From positions 16,949,672 to 17,013,671 of the forward strand of contig CM051007.1 of NCBI GenBank assembly GCA_027704905.1: a stretch of 64,000 nucleotides of DNA. The letters run 5' to 3'. Position 1 is the first letter of the stretch; each line of letters begins with the position of its first letter. Below are positions 46,830 through 59,017 of this stretch, piece after piece. The notes below the pieces were generated by a model. That model had not been told where the DNA came from, ran no database searches, and saw only the letters and a list, made by a program, of their open reading frames with translations. Source of the DNA: Muraenolepis orangiensis (lineage: Eukaryota; Chordata; Actinopteri; Gadiformes; Muraenolepididae). The translations under genes and the position numbers were made by a program.

Positions 46830-47465
46830 GCTAGTTATATTTGCCTTGAAACATAATGGAGGATATAAAGACCGTATAAAGACCAAAATATCCCATTCTT
46901 ACTACTCAGCCACATTTATCACAAAACACTTTCACACACACATTTGATCTTTGACCAACCACCAGTGGCGGCTGGCCCATAGGGGGCGATGGGGCGCCGC
47001 CCCCCCTAAACCACACGTACAAACAAAATATAAAAAAAATATATACATTTTTTAATAGATATATATAAATTGTCAATATGTGTGTGTTTAAAATATGGAA
47101 TGCACCCAGAAATATGTGTAAAATATGATTTTTAAATAATTTGCGCAACATAATATGCTTTTCCTAGTACACATATGCCTAGTACACTGCAGCTTTAAGG
47201 GCGCATTTGTATGACGCTGCTGCTGGAGTGCTTTTCAAATCGCCCCACGGAGGCGGGTCTCTGTAGCAGTTTAGCCAATTGCTGAATCAAGATATAAACG
47301 AGTGACATAAAATGTAGCCAATCAGCGTCCTCAAAACGTCTTCCGGGAGGGCGCTTTTCAAATCGACCCTCCCGGAAGACTTTGGAGCATCGAGCATCGT
47401 CATTTGTGTGTGTCACATATTATGCTCTGTCTCTGCGGGCGCCATTTTAACTACAACTTTCAACA

Positions 47466-47756
47466 ATGGCGAGCGTGAGCACTACCCCAAGACTCAACCC
47501 GGTCCCTAACTCGGTGAGCACTACCCCAAGACTCAACCCGGTCCCTAACTCGGTGAGCACTACCCCAAGACTCAACCCGGTCCCTAACGCGGTGAGCACT
47601 ACCCCAAGACTCAACCCGGTCCCTAACTCGGTGACATCTCTCATTCAAGAGCCGTTTGAGAGAAGAAGTTTGGCGGACAAACTTAAGGTGAAAGATCTGG
47701 GCCCAGATCAACCTGATCTTGTGTTTTCATGTTTTCATTTTCTGACTGACATTTGA
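47466..47756 (+). pseudogene. hAT transposase relic (R1), four repeats
   Basis: Same 96-codon frame as U1. Confidence 0.5.
47475..47630 (+). repeat. 39-bp minisatellite, four copies (R1)
   Basis: Same four units and same variant third unit as U1. Confidence 0.95.
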
Positions 47757-49247
47757 GTTAAGTTTCTCAGTTAGAGAGATACAATTTTCTATGTTTTACT
47801 GCATTTTACTGCAGCAACCCTGCACACTTACTCCTCAGAATGGACTAACAAGTCACTCAATTACAGTTTTATCTATGGGACCGTGTCATTTCAGTTTTTG
47901 AGCAGCCCCGAGCAAAAGCAATGGTGTGTTGGAGGATGTTGTTTTTACATGTCCCAAGGAAGGTCTTTATATGTTGACATCCATTGACACACTTATTTGA
48001 ATTTAAAAAACAACACTGAACAGTTAATGAGTGTGTGGGTTGGAGTTGGAATACAGTTCTTGATATTGTAATAAAAGTCCTGATTGAAATGTCTTTTCAG
48101 CAATTTTTTAGATGTGTTAATATTTAGGTTAAGCTAATTCTCATTTAGATGTATAGTATAGCTTTGGTTTGCTTGGTATTGGTTTGCTTGTCCTGGTAAG
48201 CTAACTTGGTAATAGAAGTTGAACAAACAAAGTTTTACATGTTGAGCCAACTTCATAGACATTTGTAAAAACTTGATAAAATAAGTTTAACCAACATCTT
48301 TTTAAGTTATCTTAACTAATATTTTCTAGTCCAAATAACTTGACACATGAAGTTGTCAACAGACTACAAGTTGTATCAACTAATTTATTGAAGTGTAATC
48401 AACTAAATGTTGAATCAAATTGACTAAACTTAACTCAGTCAAAGCAACAAGATGACTTGACTTAGTCAAGTTGAGTCAACAAATCATTTTTAACAGTGTA
48501 GCTGTTCAACTTGATGAAGGCTACAGGATAGGGATCTGTCAACACAATGAGGAGGTGGACAAAAACACATCCTGTCTAAAAGAATAGACTGTGTGAAGTT
48601 CTGTGGTGCCTTTGAGCTGGCCTTGCGTGGCCATGATGAAAGTGATGGACAGAAGGGCGACATTTCAATACAAAAAGTAATTGTATATAATGTAATTAAC
48701 AATATGTAATTGTAAAAAAAAAATGGTATAGCCCCCCCTGGTGAAAAATGCACCAGCCGCCACTGCCAACCACTCAAATATGGAAGGAAACCCTCTGATA
48801 CTTAAGAGAGCCTCCTCCAGCAGGGGGCTCTCTGGTGGGCCACCTGGTGGTCAAGCAGAGGAACAGCAGCACTAGCTCCCATCAGCACCACCTCGACCAG
48901 CAGCACCAGCACTAGGCAGACGGGAGCCCTGTCTAACGATTGAACACTTCCTCCACCTTCTCCACAAAGAGGAGCAGACTGAGAGCATGTGGCTGTAAAA
49001 GATACATGCTGCCATCTGATAAAAAAATGTATATGAGACCTTAAGTTAATGTATTATAATACATGTATTATTAGGACATGACAATGCTTTATTATGTTAT
49101 GCTTTATTATGTTTCACATGAGTCCACATTTATGCATGGCCAGACTATACCCCTTGAGGACATTGTGGGGAAACCAGTCTCTGGTCTCAAAACTGGTGTG
49201 TCCAGTCTCAAACACGTTCTGAACTCCCGTCTCATGTCAGGACGGCA

Positions 49248-49628
49248 GAGTCCCTCGCCAGCTTCCGCAAGAGACTCAAGACCCACCTGTTCAGAGTCCA
49301 CCTGGACTCTCCTTGACCCCTCCTTCTCCTTTGTGAAACCCCTAAACTTGCTTAAGTCCTGACATTAATAGCTCTTAGCATGTTGTATATGTTAGCAAGT
49401 GTATATCCTTAATGTTGATAACACGCTCTTATCACAGCTACTTAAGCAGGTGACCTAGCAGTACGAAATTGTGTTATTCATCTTGTTAAAATGAATACTT
49501 GTGAACTGCTGTATTTTTATGTTTGCGTACCCCAGTGTTATGCTATTGTCTGCTTCAACTAATGTACACCTTGTAAGTCGCTTTGGATAAAAGCGTCTGC
49601 CAAATGCCCTAAATGTAAATGTAAATGT
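49248..49628 (+). mobile_element. L2-like LINE 3' end (R1)
   Basis: Copy of 6246-6626. Confidence 0.75.
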
Positions 49629-49736
49629 ACAATAATAAAGAACAACAAATATACACAGACACAAATGTACAAGTACAACACTGAATGTCATTTTATTGCA
49701 GTACATGTATTACATGTCATACAGTACATTGATGTA

Positions 49737-50402
49737 TTACTTTGAATCAGTGTGCTTAGTGACGATCATGTGGATGGCCAAGGACAGACCGGTCATCAAG
49801 ATGCAGTACTCCTTAAAGTCCATGCTGCCGTCCTTGTCCTCGTCCAGCTCCTTCATCACATCCCCCAGTATGCCATCCTGCACGGAGCACAAGCAGCAGA
49901 CCATGCATGCTTCTTTAGTTTATTGTTTTATTGCACAAAAGAACATATTTAACCAGGTGGGGCTCATTGAGATTTAACATTTATTTTACAAGAGAGACCT
50001 GGCCAAGATAGCAGCAGCAGCATACAATACAATACAATATCATACATACCGTGAACAATGTACAACACCACATAAGAATCACCCTTTGACACATTTGCAT
50101 GGCAGAGAAGAAGCAAGAGCTTCGAGGCTGCTTTCATCATTGTATTGTGACAGGGTCACAATACTTAAATTCAATAGCAGACAGGTTAATATGTTTTTCA
50201 AATAGATGTATGAAAGTAAACATAGTGAAGCACTTGTGTGACTCACCCCAGGGAGTTGAGGCAGTTGTTCTGCCATCATCTTAGAAAGTTCCTTCTTGCT
50301 AATTGTTGTGGGATTGTCCCCTTCTTCAGAAGCTGCGTATTTTACAAATGTTCCATATAAGAGGGCCAGACCGGTCTCCAGGGCAGTAAATGCTTCAGCC
50401 AT
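49737..50402 (-). CDS. S100-family EF-hand calcium-binding protein, copy B
   Basis: The coding exons are 50402-50247 and 49877-49737, with non-coding exon 1 ending at 50798. The encoded 98 residues are the same as copy A, including the intact canonical EF loop (residues 64-75), and both introns keep GT/AG borders. Intron 1 (50432-50797) is 18 bp longer than in copy A because of a longer AT microsatellite. AATAAA lies on the minus strand at 49697-49692. The lack of coding differences suggests a very recent duplication, gene conversion, or duplicate assembly of one copy. Confidence 0.88.
49937..50162. repeat. Dispersed repeat in S100 intron 2 (copy B)
   Basis: Copy of the 6935-7160 element at the same intron position. 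Confidence 0.7.
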
Positions 50403-50545
50403 ATTTGTCTGGTTTAGCAAGACCGGTTGAGCTAGAAAAGATTGCACAGTCAATCAAAATGAATCAATACTTTCAATTAAAATTCACCAGACATGTTTGT
50501 TGACATTACAGCATCCATGTTAAATCACCTACATAAACATAAAAA

Positions 50546-50555
50546 ATATATATAC

Positions 50556-50609
<54 letters not shown>

Positions 50610-50619
50610 GTATATATAT
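50546..50619. repeat. AT microsatellite in intron 1 of S100 copy B
   Basis: Longest of the three copies, 18 bp more than copy A. It is otherwise flanked by the same sequence. Confidence 0.9.
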
Positions 50620-50860
50620 TTTTACATACATATATATAAATATATATATACACACACATCTATACAGAAATTGTACAGAAATTAAAATTGTATATATATT
50701 TAATATATATATATAGAAATACACACATAAAACACAAAATGTGTACATTTCTGTACATTTCTGTTTGTTCATTTCTCAAAATTGTTCTTTCTCTTACCTG
50801 TGCAGGTGGGTTATCTGGAAAATAATAAATGTGAGTTGTAAGTAAACGGTAAGCTCACTG

Positions 50861-50975
50861 CCTATATAGCTCGTCTTTCACCCCTCCCATTTTCTCTCTA
50901 TTGAGAGAAAATGCCCTGAAAACCTGTCAGGTTCCTTAAACCTGTGGAACCACACCGACATTTCAAAGGTGTGGT
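50861..50975 (-). promoter_or_regulatory. S100 copy B promoter
   Basis: Same arrangement as copy A: TATA-like element at 50861-50869, 10-bp inverted repeat at 50889-50912, 8-bp inverted repeat at 50949-50975. I see no differences from copy A. Confidence 0.55.
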
Positions 50976-51178
50976 GAAGAAATGTGCATGAATGTATAGA
51001 ACCGAGCCTACAGCAACACAGTCCTGGGTCATGGCATGGGAGATCTAATGCTCTAGCTCTGGTGCCATGTAAATAGAACTGCATACCTCTGCTCTCTACC
51101 TGTTTATACTTTCCTGTGTATTATATATATATATGCATATAAACCTATAATTCTGCACATATCTCATACATACTCTAT

Positions 51179-51330
51179 ATTTGTTTATTTTTATTGCATA
51201 TATTATTTGTATTCTTATGGTGTTGTTTTGTAGACTGAGGGACAGAATGCTTACTCCCCGTAAGCATTCCTATATACTTGTTACAAATGGCCACTAAAAA
51301 TATCTTGTATCTTGTATCTTTATATCTTGT
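51179..51330 (+). mobile_element. LINE-like 3' end with heptamer tail (R2)
   Basis: Copy of 393-544 in unit R2. Confidence 0.65.
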
Positions 51331-51814
51331 AAGTTATTTTATACCTGTTTTTAGTAGTGGCTTTTATTTCTTTAAATTCTAGACTATTTTCCATCTTATT
51401 TATCCACTGTACATTATATATTACAATGCACTTTACTGCAACATTTGCACTCTGGTTAGATGCCAAATTATTTTCACTGTATTCATTGGCTCAGCAGGTG
51501 AAGAGGATACATGGGAGGAAGTGGATGTTTGTCTCACGCACTCAACACACATCTTTCAACCGGCTGGACAACTCAACTTCTTGCTTCCAGGTCATGAAGT
51601 TGTCCACACGCTGTCTTGTTTGTGGACTGGCTGGCCCTCAGGTGGGGACCCCAAGGACATAGTCAGTGGAAATGGATTTCTGTTTTGGTTAAATGCATGG
51701 TTTCTTCTGAGTCTCAAACCGATGAATGGATTTAATAACAAAGTGATATTTGCTTTTATAAGAATCTTTCAGTAAAAGTAGTACGTAACTGGAGGTGTAT
51801 GATAATGTAATGTC

Positions 51815-51874
51815 TTCCACCGCAGGCTGAAAACCCATCTCTTCAGGACACACTTCCCGGATCCTTCCTCGTAG
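51815..51874 (+). pseudogene. L2-like LINE C-terminal remnant (R2)
   Basis: Copy of 1029-1088. Confidence 0.55.
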
Positions 51875-51972
51875 CGCTATGTCGATTATCTAAGTAGATT
51901 ACATATTATAGATAGGTAGATATTGTTCTAGATATGTTTTTTCTAGATGTTTTCCAACTTATTGTACTTGCC

Positions 51973-53772
51973 TTACACTTTTACCTGAATTATTGTACTT
52001 CTACCTGAGCACTGGTTCAGTTCTTGGAGACTTGTTAGAAAGGAAATGCACTTTTGACTTCTGGTGACGAGTTGTTCTCTTACCTTCCTTTGTTGAAGCA
52101 CACTATTGCACACTAACGGTGCAAGCTGCTTAATGGGAGTAGCAGCACCGATATCAATATCATGGGTTAGCACATTGGTACATGATGGCACATCATTGAA
52201 CAGAGTGGGACAGGAGTGAAGTAAACTTATTATATCACTCCTCTGACATTCAGTCAGAGACGACAGATGTATTTCTAAGCTTGACAGAAACTCTGAGTTT
52301 GATAGCCTACCACAGTGTGGACCATCAGCCAACATGGTCAAACCATCATCAGACATGACTTCTGCACAAACCAGAGAAGCGGAGATCGTATCAGGGGCGG
52401 CAGTCTCCGGAGTTTTTTCCTGCTTCCCCTGGACAGCCTCTCTGGAATGATAAGACTTGATCATGTTAATGTGGCATAACCAAGTTTTCCTTCGCCACTC
52501 AGGCGTGTGGATAATGTAATCTGTGTCAGACACTTTACGGTCCACTGCATAGGGTCCTGAGAAACGGGCAGTAAGAGCAGATCCAGGCATGGGTAGTAGA
52601 ACCAGAACTTGATCCCCAGGTTGAAACTGGCGCTCCACCGCCTTCCTGTCAAACCTCCTTTTCATTCTCTCTTGAGAGGAAGAGAGAGCCTCTTTTGCCA
52701 CTGTCAATGCACAACGCAGCCGTTTCTTACACTGAGAGACAAAGTCCACCACCTTAATCTTCTTAGTGGGGTTAGACATAAACCGCTCCTTTAACACCTT
52801 AAGGGGGCCACGCACATTGTGCCCAAACACAAGTTCAGCTGGGCTAAATCCAAGAGACTCTTGCTTTGCGTCACGGATAGCAAAGAGAACAAAGGGGACT
52901 CCCTCATCCCATTGTTTTCCTGTATCACCACAGTACTTCCTTAACATGGACTTTAAAGTTTGATGCCAGCGCTCCAGCGCGCCCTGTGACTCTGGGTGAT
53001 ATGCACTAGACACTGCGTGAGAGACACCTAAAGACTGCAAAGTCTGCTTAAAGGTCCTGGAAAGGAAATGAGTTCCTTGATCAGTCTGCACGATTTTTGG
53101 TAACCCAAAGGTAGTAAAGAACTTAGTCAGCGCTTTTGTGATGGCTGGAGCGGTGATTCTTCGTAGAGGAATTGCCTCAGGAAAACGAGTGGTAACACAC
53201 ATAACAGTTAACAAAAACTGGTGATCAACTTTTGTCCTGGGCAAAGGACCAACACAGTCTACAATGACATGATCAAATGGCTCACCAACAGCAGGGATAG
53301 GCCGCAACGGCGCTGGAGGCACTACCTGGTTCGGTTTTCCCACAATTTGGCAGGTGCGGAAAGTGTTATAAAAACGCACCGCATCAGCTTTCAGTCCTGG
53401 CCAGAAGAAGTGTCTTAGGATACGGTCATACGTCTTAGTGATCCCTAGATGTCCAGACCATAAATGTTCGTGTGCTAGCTCAAGAACATGCTGTCGACAA
53501 CCAACCGGTACCACTATCTGTTGAACTGTGCCCCAGTCCCCACTTGCATCACCTGGCCGTGAAATCCAGTTACGCATCAGCACCCCGTTACTCATAATAA
53601 ATGTCTGCTTCTCACTGCACTTACTAGGATCCTCAACAACCGCAGCGAAACACTTGCCTACGGACGGATCTGCTTTCTGAGCGCTGATGAGTGCATTTCG
53701 GGTCAGCGGCAGTGATACCTCAGCAACAGTAGTACGTTCTGCTACCTTGTCCGACTCCTGGGACGACCCACT
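51973..53772 (-). CDS. Gypsy integrase region of pol, R2, open
   Basis: From the first Met at 53595 the frame encodes 540 residues and is open upstream to the LTR edge at 53772. It is the same protein as U1 plus the three-residue segment near position 18 and a few substitutions (Gln instead of Arg before FQPGDQ). The D,D,35-E triad is present (D113, D172, E208) and the zinc-motif Cys-to-Phe change is shared. No gag or RT accompanies it. Confidence 0.8.
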   Translation of the reverse strand, partial: SGSSQESDKVAERTTVAEVSLPLTRNALISAQKADPSVGKCFAAVVEDPSKCSEKQTFIMSNGVLMRNWISRPGDASGDWGTVQQIVVPVGCRQHVLELAHEHLWSGHLGITKTYDRILRHFFWPGLKADAVRFYNTFRTCQIVGKPNQVVPPAPLRPIPAVGEPFDHVIVDCVGPLPRTKVDHQFLLTVMCVTTRFPEAIPLRRITAPAITKALTKFFTTFGLPKIVQTDQGTHFLSRTFKQTLQSLGVSHAVSSAYHPESQGALERWHQTLKSMLRKYCGDTGKQWDEGVPFVLFAIRDAKQESLGFSPAELVFGHNVRGPLKVLKERFMSNPTKKIKVVDFVSQCKKRLRCALTVAKEALSSSQERMKRRFDRKAVERQFQPGDQVLVLLPMPGSALTARFSGPYAVDRKVSDTDYIIHTPEWRRKTWLCHINMIKSYHSREAVQGKQEKTPETAAPDTISASLVCAEVMSDDGLTMLADGPHCGRLSNSEFLSSLEIHLSSLTECQRSDIISLLHSCPTLFNDVPSCTNVLTHDIDIGAATPIKQLAPLVCNSVLQQRKVREQLVTRSQKCISFLTSLQELNQCSGRSTIIQVKV

Positions 53773-54218
53773 TGTTACGACCCCATACCAGATCTAGGGG
53801 ATATGGGATATAACAATATAAAAACCGGGGGGGACAAGAACCAGAGGAGATGGGAGAATACAAAAATAAACAAGGTTTATTGTGAAAGGGTAACAAAACA
53901 GGTTTCCGAGAAACACATGAAATGAAAACTACTAACCCTACACTAACTGATCAAAATACAAGTAACGCTAAATAGCCACAACCTAAACTTCCACGGACAA
54001 CCTACAAAACTAAGATATCTAATACCGCCGTCGTCTCAAACAGAACCCACAAGAACAACTCGGGAGTTGTCGTCTGGCCCACTGGCCCCATGGAAGTGTC
54101 TCTCCCAGCCTTTTATCCTCTTATCCTGATTGAGCACACCTGTGCTCAATCAAGCCGTTACCTGGGAGAAACGATAAGAACACACAAACACTACGGCTAC
54201 ACACACACAGCCGTAACA
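53773..54218 (-). mobile_element. Gypsy LTR (R2)
   Basis: Copy of the 2978-3422 LTR, with the same TG...CA ends and upstream G tract. Confidence 0.8.
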
Positions 54219-54343
54219 CCCCCCCCACATAAGAGCAAACGTGTAGTTTGCAATATGTAAGAGTAACTGAAAATATGTATAGTGTAAATATGATGTAGTG
54301 CAATGAGTGAAAAATGTACTGGCGGAGATAACTGCAGACCATC

Positions 54344-54568
54344 TCACCCACGGGACAGTGCGTCCGCCACCACGTTGTCTGCCCCCTTTTTGTGCTTGAT
54401 CTCCAAGTTGTAGCCCTGCACCAACAGGGCCCAACGCATCAACCGCTGGTTGTGGTTGTACATCTGAGCTAAAAACACAAGGGGGTTATGGTCGGTGTAC
54501 ACAATCACTGGGTGTGAACTAGAGCCAACATACACTTCGAAGTGCTGGAGAGCAAGGAGCATGGCCAT
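54344..54568 (-). pseudogene. Gypsy RNase H C-terminal fragment (R2)
   Basis: Identical 74-residue fragment and context to 3548-3772. Confidence 0.8.
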
Positions 54569-54572
54569 AGCA

Positions 54573-54624
54573 TTGGATAAAAGCGTCTGCTAAACGACTG
54601 TAATGTAATATAATGTAATGTAAG
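54573..54624 (+). mobile_element. L2/Una-type 3' tail (R2)
   Basis: Copy of 3777-3828. Confidence 0.75.
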
Positions 54625-55234
54625 GCTAGTTATATTTGCCTTGAAACATAATGGAGGATATAAAGACCGTATAAAGACCAAAATATCCCATTCTTACTAC
54701 ATTTATCACAAAACACTTTCACACACACATTTGATCTTTGACCAACCACCAGTGGCGGCTGGCCCATAGGGGGCGATGGGGCGCCGCCCCCCCTAAACCA
54801 CACGTACAAACAAAATATAATTAATAGATATATATAAATTGTCAATATGTGTGTGTTTAAAATATGGAATGCACCCAGAAATATGTGTAAAATATGATTT
54901 TTAAATAATTTGCGCAACATAATATGCTTTTCCTAGTACACATATGCCTAGTACACTGCAGCTTTAAGGGCGCATTTGTATGACGCTGCTGCTGGAGTGC
55001 TTTTCAAATCGCCCCACGGAGGCGGGTCTCTGTAGCAGTTTAGCCAATTGCTGAATCAAGATATAAACGAGTGACATAAAATGTAGCCAATCAGCGTCCT
55101 CAAAACGTCTTCCGGGAGGGCGCTTTTCAAATCGACCCTCCCGGAAGACTTTGGAGCATCGAGCATCGTCATTTGTGTGTGTCACATATTATGCTCTGTC
55201 TCTGCGGGCGCCATTTTAACTACAACTTTCAACA

Positions 55235-55447
55235 ATGGCGAGCGTGAGCACTACCCCAAGACTCAACCCGGTCCCTAACTCGGTGAGCACTACCCCAAGA
55301 CTCAACCCGGTCCCTAACTCGGTGGCATCTCTCATTCAAGAGCCGTTTGAGAGAAGAAGTTTGGCGGACAAACTTAAGGTGAAAGATCTGGGCCCAGATC
55401 AACCTGATCTTGTGTTTTCATGTTTTCATTTTCTGACTGACATTTGA
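55235..55447 (+). pseudogene. hAT transposase relic (R2), two repeats
   Basis: 70 codons: two repeat units instead of four, and Ala instead of Thr after the last unit. The reading frame is preserved by the in-frame 78-bp difference. Confidence 0.5.
55244..55321 (+). repeat. 39-bp minisatellite, two copies (R2)
   Basis: Only two units; the variant unit is missing. Confidence 0.95.
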
Positions 55448-56942
55448 GTTAAGTTTCTCAGTTAGAGAGATACAATTTTCTATGTTTTACTGCATTTTAC
55501 TGCAGCAACCCTGCACACTTACTCCTCAGAATGGACTGTTTAACAAGTCACTCAATTACAGTTTTATCTATGGGACCGTGTCATTTCAGTTTTTGAGCAG
55601 CCCCGAGCAAAAGCAATGGTGTGTTGGAGGATGTTGTTTTTACATGTCCCAAGGAAGGTCTTTATATGTTCACATCCATTGACACACTTATTTGAATTTA
55701 AAAACCAACACTGAACAGTTAATGAGTGTGTGGGTTGGAGTTGGAATACAGTTCTTGATATTGTAATAAAAGTCCTGATTGAAATGTCTTTTCAGCAATT
55801 TTTTACATGTGTTAATATTTAGGTTAAGCTAATTCTCATTTAGATGTATAGTATAGCTTTGGTTTGCTTGGTATTGGTTTGCTTGTCCTGGTAAGCTAAC
55901 TTGGTAATAGAAGTTGAACAAACAAAGTTTTACATGTTGAGCCAACTTCATAGACATTTGTAAAAACTTGATAAAATAAGTTTAACCAACATCTTTTTAA
56001 GTTATCTTAACTAATATTTTCTAGTCCAAATAACTTGACACATGAAGTTGTCAACAGACTACAAGTTGTATCAACTAATTTATTGAAGTGTAATCAACTA
56101 AATGTTGAATCAAATTGACTAAACTTAACTCAGTCAAAGCAACAAGATGACTTGACTTAGTCAAGTTGAGTCAACAAATCATTTTTAACAGTTTAGCTGT
56201 TCAACTTGATGAAGGCTACAGGATAGGGATCTGTCAACACAATGAGGAGGTGGACAAAAACACATCCTGTCTAAAAGAATAGACTGTGTGAAGTTCTGTG
56301 GTGCCTTTGAGCTGGCCTTGCGTGGCCATGATGAAAGTGATGGACAGAAGGGCGACATTTCAATACAAAAAGTAATTGTATATAATGTAATTAACAATAT
56401 GTAATTGTAAAAAAAAAATGGTATAGCCCCCCCTGGTGAAAAATGCACCAGCCGCCACTGCCAACCACTCAAATATGGAAGGAAACCCTCTGATACTTAA
56501 GAGAGCCTCCTCCAGCAGGGGGCTCTCTGGTGGGCCACCTGGTGGTCAAGCAGAGGAACAGCAGCACTAGCTCCCATCAGCACCACCTCGACCAGCAGCA
56601 CCAGCACTAGGCAGACGGGAGCCCTGTCTAACGATTGAACACTTCCTCCACCTTCTCCACAAAGAGGAGCAGACTGAGAGCATGTGGCTGTAAAAGATAC
56701 ATGCTGCCATCTGATAAAAAAATGTATATGAGACCTTAAGTTAATGTATTATAATACATGTATTATTAGGACATGACAATGCTTTATTATGTTATGCTTT
56801 ATTATGTTTCACATGAGTCCACATTTATGCATGGCCAGACTATACCCCTTGAGGACATTGTGGGGAAACCAGTCTCTGGTCTCAAAACTGGTGTGTCCAG
56901 TCTCAAACACGTTCTGAACTCCCGTCTCATGTCAGGACGGCA

Positions 56943-57323
56943 GAGTCCCTCGCCAGCTTCCGCAAGAGACTCAAGACCCACCTGTTCAGAGTCCACCTGG
57001 ACTCTCCTTGACCCCTCCTTCTCCTTTGTGAAACCCCTAAACTTGCTTAAGTCCTGACATTAATAGCTCTTAGCATGTTGTATATGTTAGCAAGTGTATA
57101 TCCTTAATGTTGATAACACGCTCTTATCACAGCTACTTAAGCAGGTGACCTAGCAGTACGAAATTGTGTTATTCATCTTGTTAAAATGAATACTTGTGAA
57201 CTGCTGTATTTTTATGTTTGCGTACCCCAGTGTTATGCTATTGTCTGCTTCAACTAATGTACACCTTGTAAGTCGCTTTGGATAAAAGCGTCTGCCAAAT
57301 GCCCTAAATGTAAATGTAAATGT
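56943..57323 (+). mobile_element. L2-like LINE 3' end (R2)
   Basis: Copy of 6246-6626. Confidence 0.75.
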
Positions 57324-57431
57324 ACAATAATAAAGAACAACAAATATACACAGACACAAATGTACAAGTACAACACTGAATGTCATTTTATTGCAGTACA
57401 TGTATTACATGTCATACAGTACATTGATGTA

Positions 57432-58097
57432 TTACTTTGAATCAGTGTGCTTAGTGACGATCATGTGGATGGCCAAGGACAGACCGGTCATCAAGATGCA
57501 GTACTCCTTAAAGTCCATGCTGCCGTCCTTGTCCTCGTCCAGCTCCTTCATCACATCCCCCAGTATGCCATCCTGCACGGAGCACAAGCAGCAGACCATG
57601 CATGCTTCTTTAGTTTATTGTTTTATTGCACAAAAGAACATATTTAACCAGGTGGGGCTCATTGAGATTTAACATTTATTTTACAAGAGAGACCTGGCCA
57701 AGATAGCAGCAGCAGCATACAATACAATACAATATCATACATACCGTGAACAATGTACAACACCACATAAGAATCACCCTTTGACACATTTGCATGGCAG
57801 AGAAGAAGCAAGAGCTTCGAGGCTGCTTTCATCATTGTATTGTGACAGGGTCACAATACTTAAATTCAATAGCAGACAGGTTAATATGTTTTTCAAATAG
57901 ATGTATGAAAGTAAACATAGTGAAGCACTTGTGTGACTCACCCCAGGGAGTTGAGGCAGTTGTTCTGCCATCATCTTAGAAAGTTCCTTCTTGCTAATTG
58001 TTGTGGGATTGTCCCCTTCTTCAGAAGCTGCGTATTTTACAAATGTTCCATATAAGAGGGCCAGACCGGTCTCCAGGGCAGTAAATGCTTCAGCCAT
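57432..58097 (-). CDS. S100-family EF-hand calcium-binding protein, copy C
   Basis: The coding exons are 58097-57942 and 57572-57432, with non-coding exon 1 ending at 58485. The encoded protein is the same 98 residues as copies A and B, with the same splice sites and reading phase. Intron 1 (58127-58484) has an intermediate AT microsatellite length. It sits at the junction of units R2 and R3, 7.7 kb from copy B in the same orientation. Confidence 0.88.
57632..57857. repeat. Dispersed repeat in S100 intron 2 (copy C)
   Basis: Copy of the 6935-7160 element at the same intron position. Confidence 0.7.
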
Positions 58098-58239
58098 ATT
58101 TGTCTGGTTTAGCAAGACCGGTTGAGCTAGAAAAGATTGCACAGTCAATCAAAATGAATCAATACTTTCAATTAAAATTCACCAGACATGTTTGTTGACA
58201 TTACAGCATCCATGTTAAATCACCTACATAAACATAAAA

Positions 58240-58250
58240 AATATATATAC

Positions 58251-58296
<46 letters not shown>

Positions 58297-58306
58297 GTAT
58301 ATATAT
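58240..58306. repeat. AT microsatellite in intron 1 of S100 copy C
   Basis: Intermediate length, about 10 bp longer than copy A. Confidence 0.9.
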
Positions 58307-58547
58307 TTTTACATACATATATATAAATATATATATACACACACATCTATACAGAAATTGTACAGAAATTAAAATTTTATATATATTTAATATATATATA
58401 TAGAAATACACACATAAAACACAAAATGTGTACATTTCTGTACATTTCTGTTTGTTCATTTCTCAAAATTGTTCTTTCTCTTACCTGTGCAGGTGGGTTA
58501 TCTGGAAAATAATAAATGTGAGTTGTAAGTAAACGGTAAGCTCACTG

Positions 58548-58662
58548 CCTATATAGCTCGTCTTTCACCCCTCCCATTTTCTCTCTATTGAGAGAAAATG
58601 CCCTGAAAACCTGTCAGGTTCCTTAAACCTGTGGAACCACACCGACATTTCAAAGGTGTGGT
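58548..58662 (-). promoter_or_regulatory. S100 copy C promoter
   Basis: Same arrangement as copy A: TATA-like element at 58548-58556, 10-bp inverted repeat at 58576-58599, 8-bp inverted repeat at 58636-58662. Confidence 0.55.
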
Positions 58663-58865
58663 GAAGAAATGTGCATGAATGTATAGAACTGAGCCTACAG
58701 CAACACAGTCCTGGGTCATGGCATGGGAGATCTAATGCTCTAGCTCTGGTGCCATGTAAATAGAACTGCATACCTCTGCTCTCTACCTGTTTATACTTTC
58801 CTGTGTATTATATATATATATGCATATAAACCTATAATTCTGCACATATCTCATACATACTCTAT

Positions 58866-59017
58866 ATTTGTTTATTTTTATTGCATATATTATTTGTATT
58901 CTTATGGTGTTGTTTTGTAGACTGAGGGACAGAATGCTTACTCCCCGTAAGCATTCCTATATACTTGTTACAAATGGCCACTAAAAATATCTTGTATCTT
59001 GTATCTTTATATCTTGT
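58866..59017 (+). mobile_element. LINE-like 3' end with heptamer tail (R3)
   Basis: Copy of 393-544 in unit R3. Confidence 0.65.

Larger units (their letters stand above)
46963..48765 (+). mobile_element. Non-autonomous hAT-type transposon (R1)
   Basis: Copy of 3962-5763, with the same termini and CCAACCAC duplication; one base longer in an A run. Confidence 0.85.
45361..50786. repeat. 7.7-kb tandem unit, copy R1 (5' end lost in gap)
   Basis: The sequence begins at the base matching U1 position 2370, directly after the N gap, and follows U1 to its end. It has four 39-bp minisatellite copies like U1, and keeps the 8-bp segment near 46910 and the A-rich run near 47033 that R2 and R3 lack. Confidence 0.95.
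54750..56460 (+). mobile_element. Non-autonomous hAT-type transposon (R2), shorter
   Basis: Same termini and target duplication. It is 1711 bp long because it has two minisatellite units instead of four and a small deletion near 54822. Confidence 0.85.
50787..58473. repeat. 7.7-kb tandem unit, copy R2 (complete, 7687 bp)
   Basis: This is a complete second right-hand copy. It is shorter than U1 mainly because it has two instead of four 39-bp minisatellite copies and shares small deletions near 54700 and 54822 with R3. Its integrase ORF is open throughout. Confidence 0.95.
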
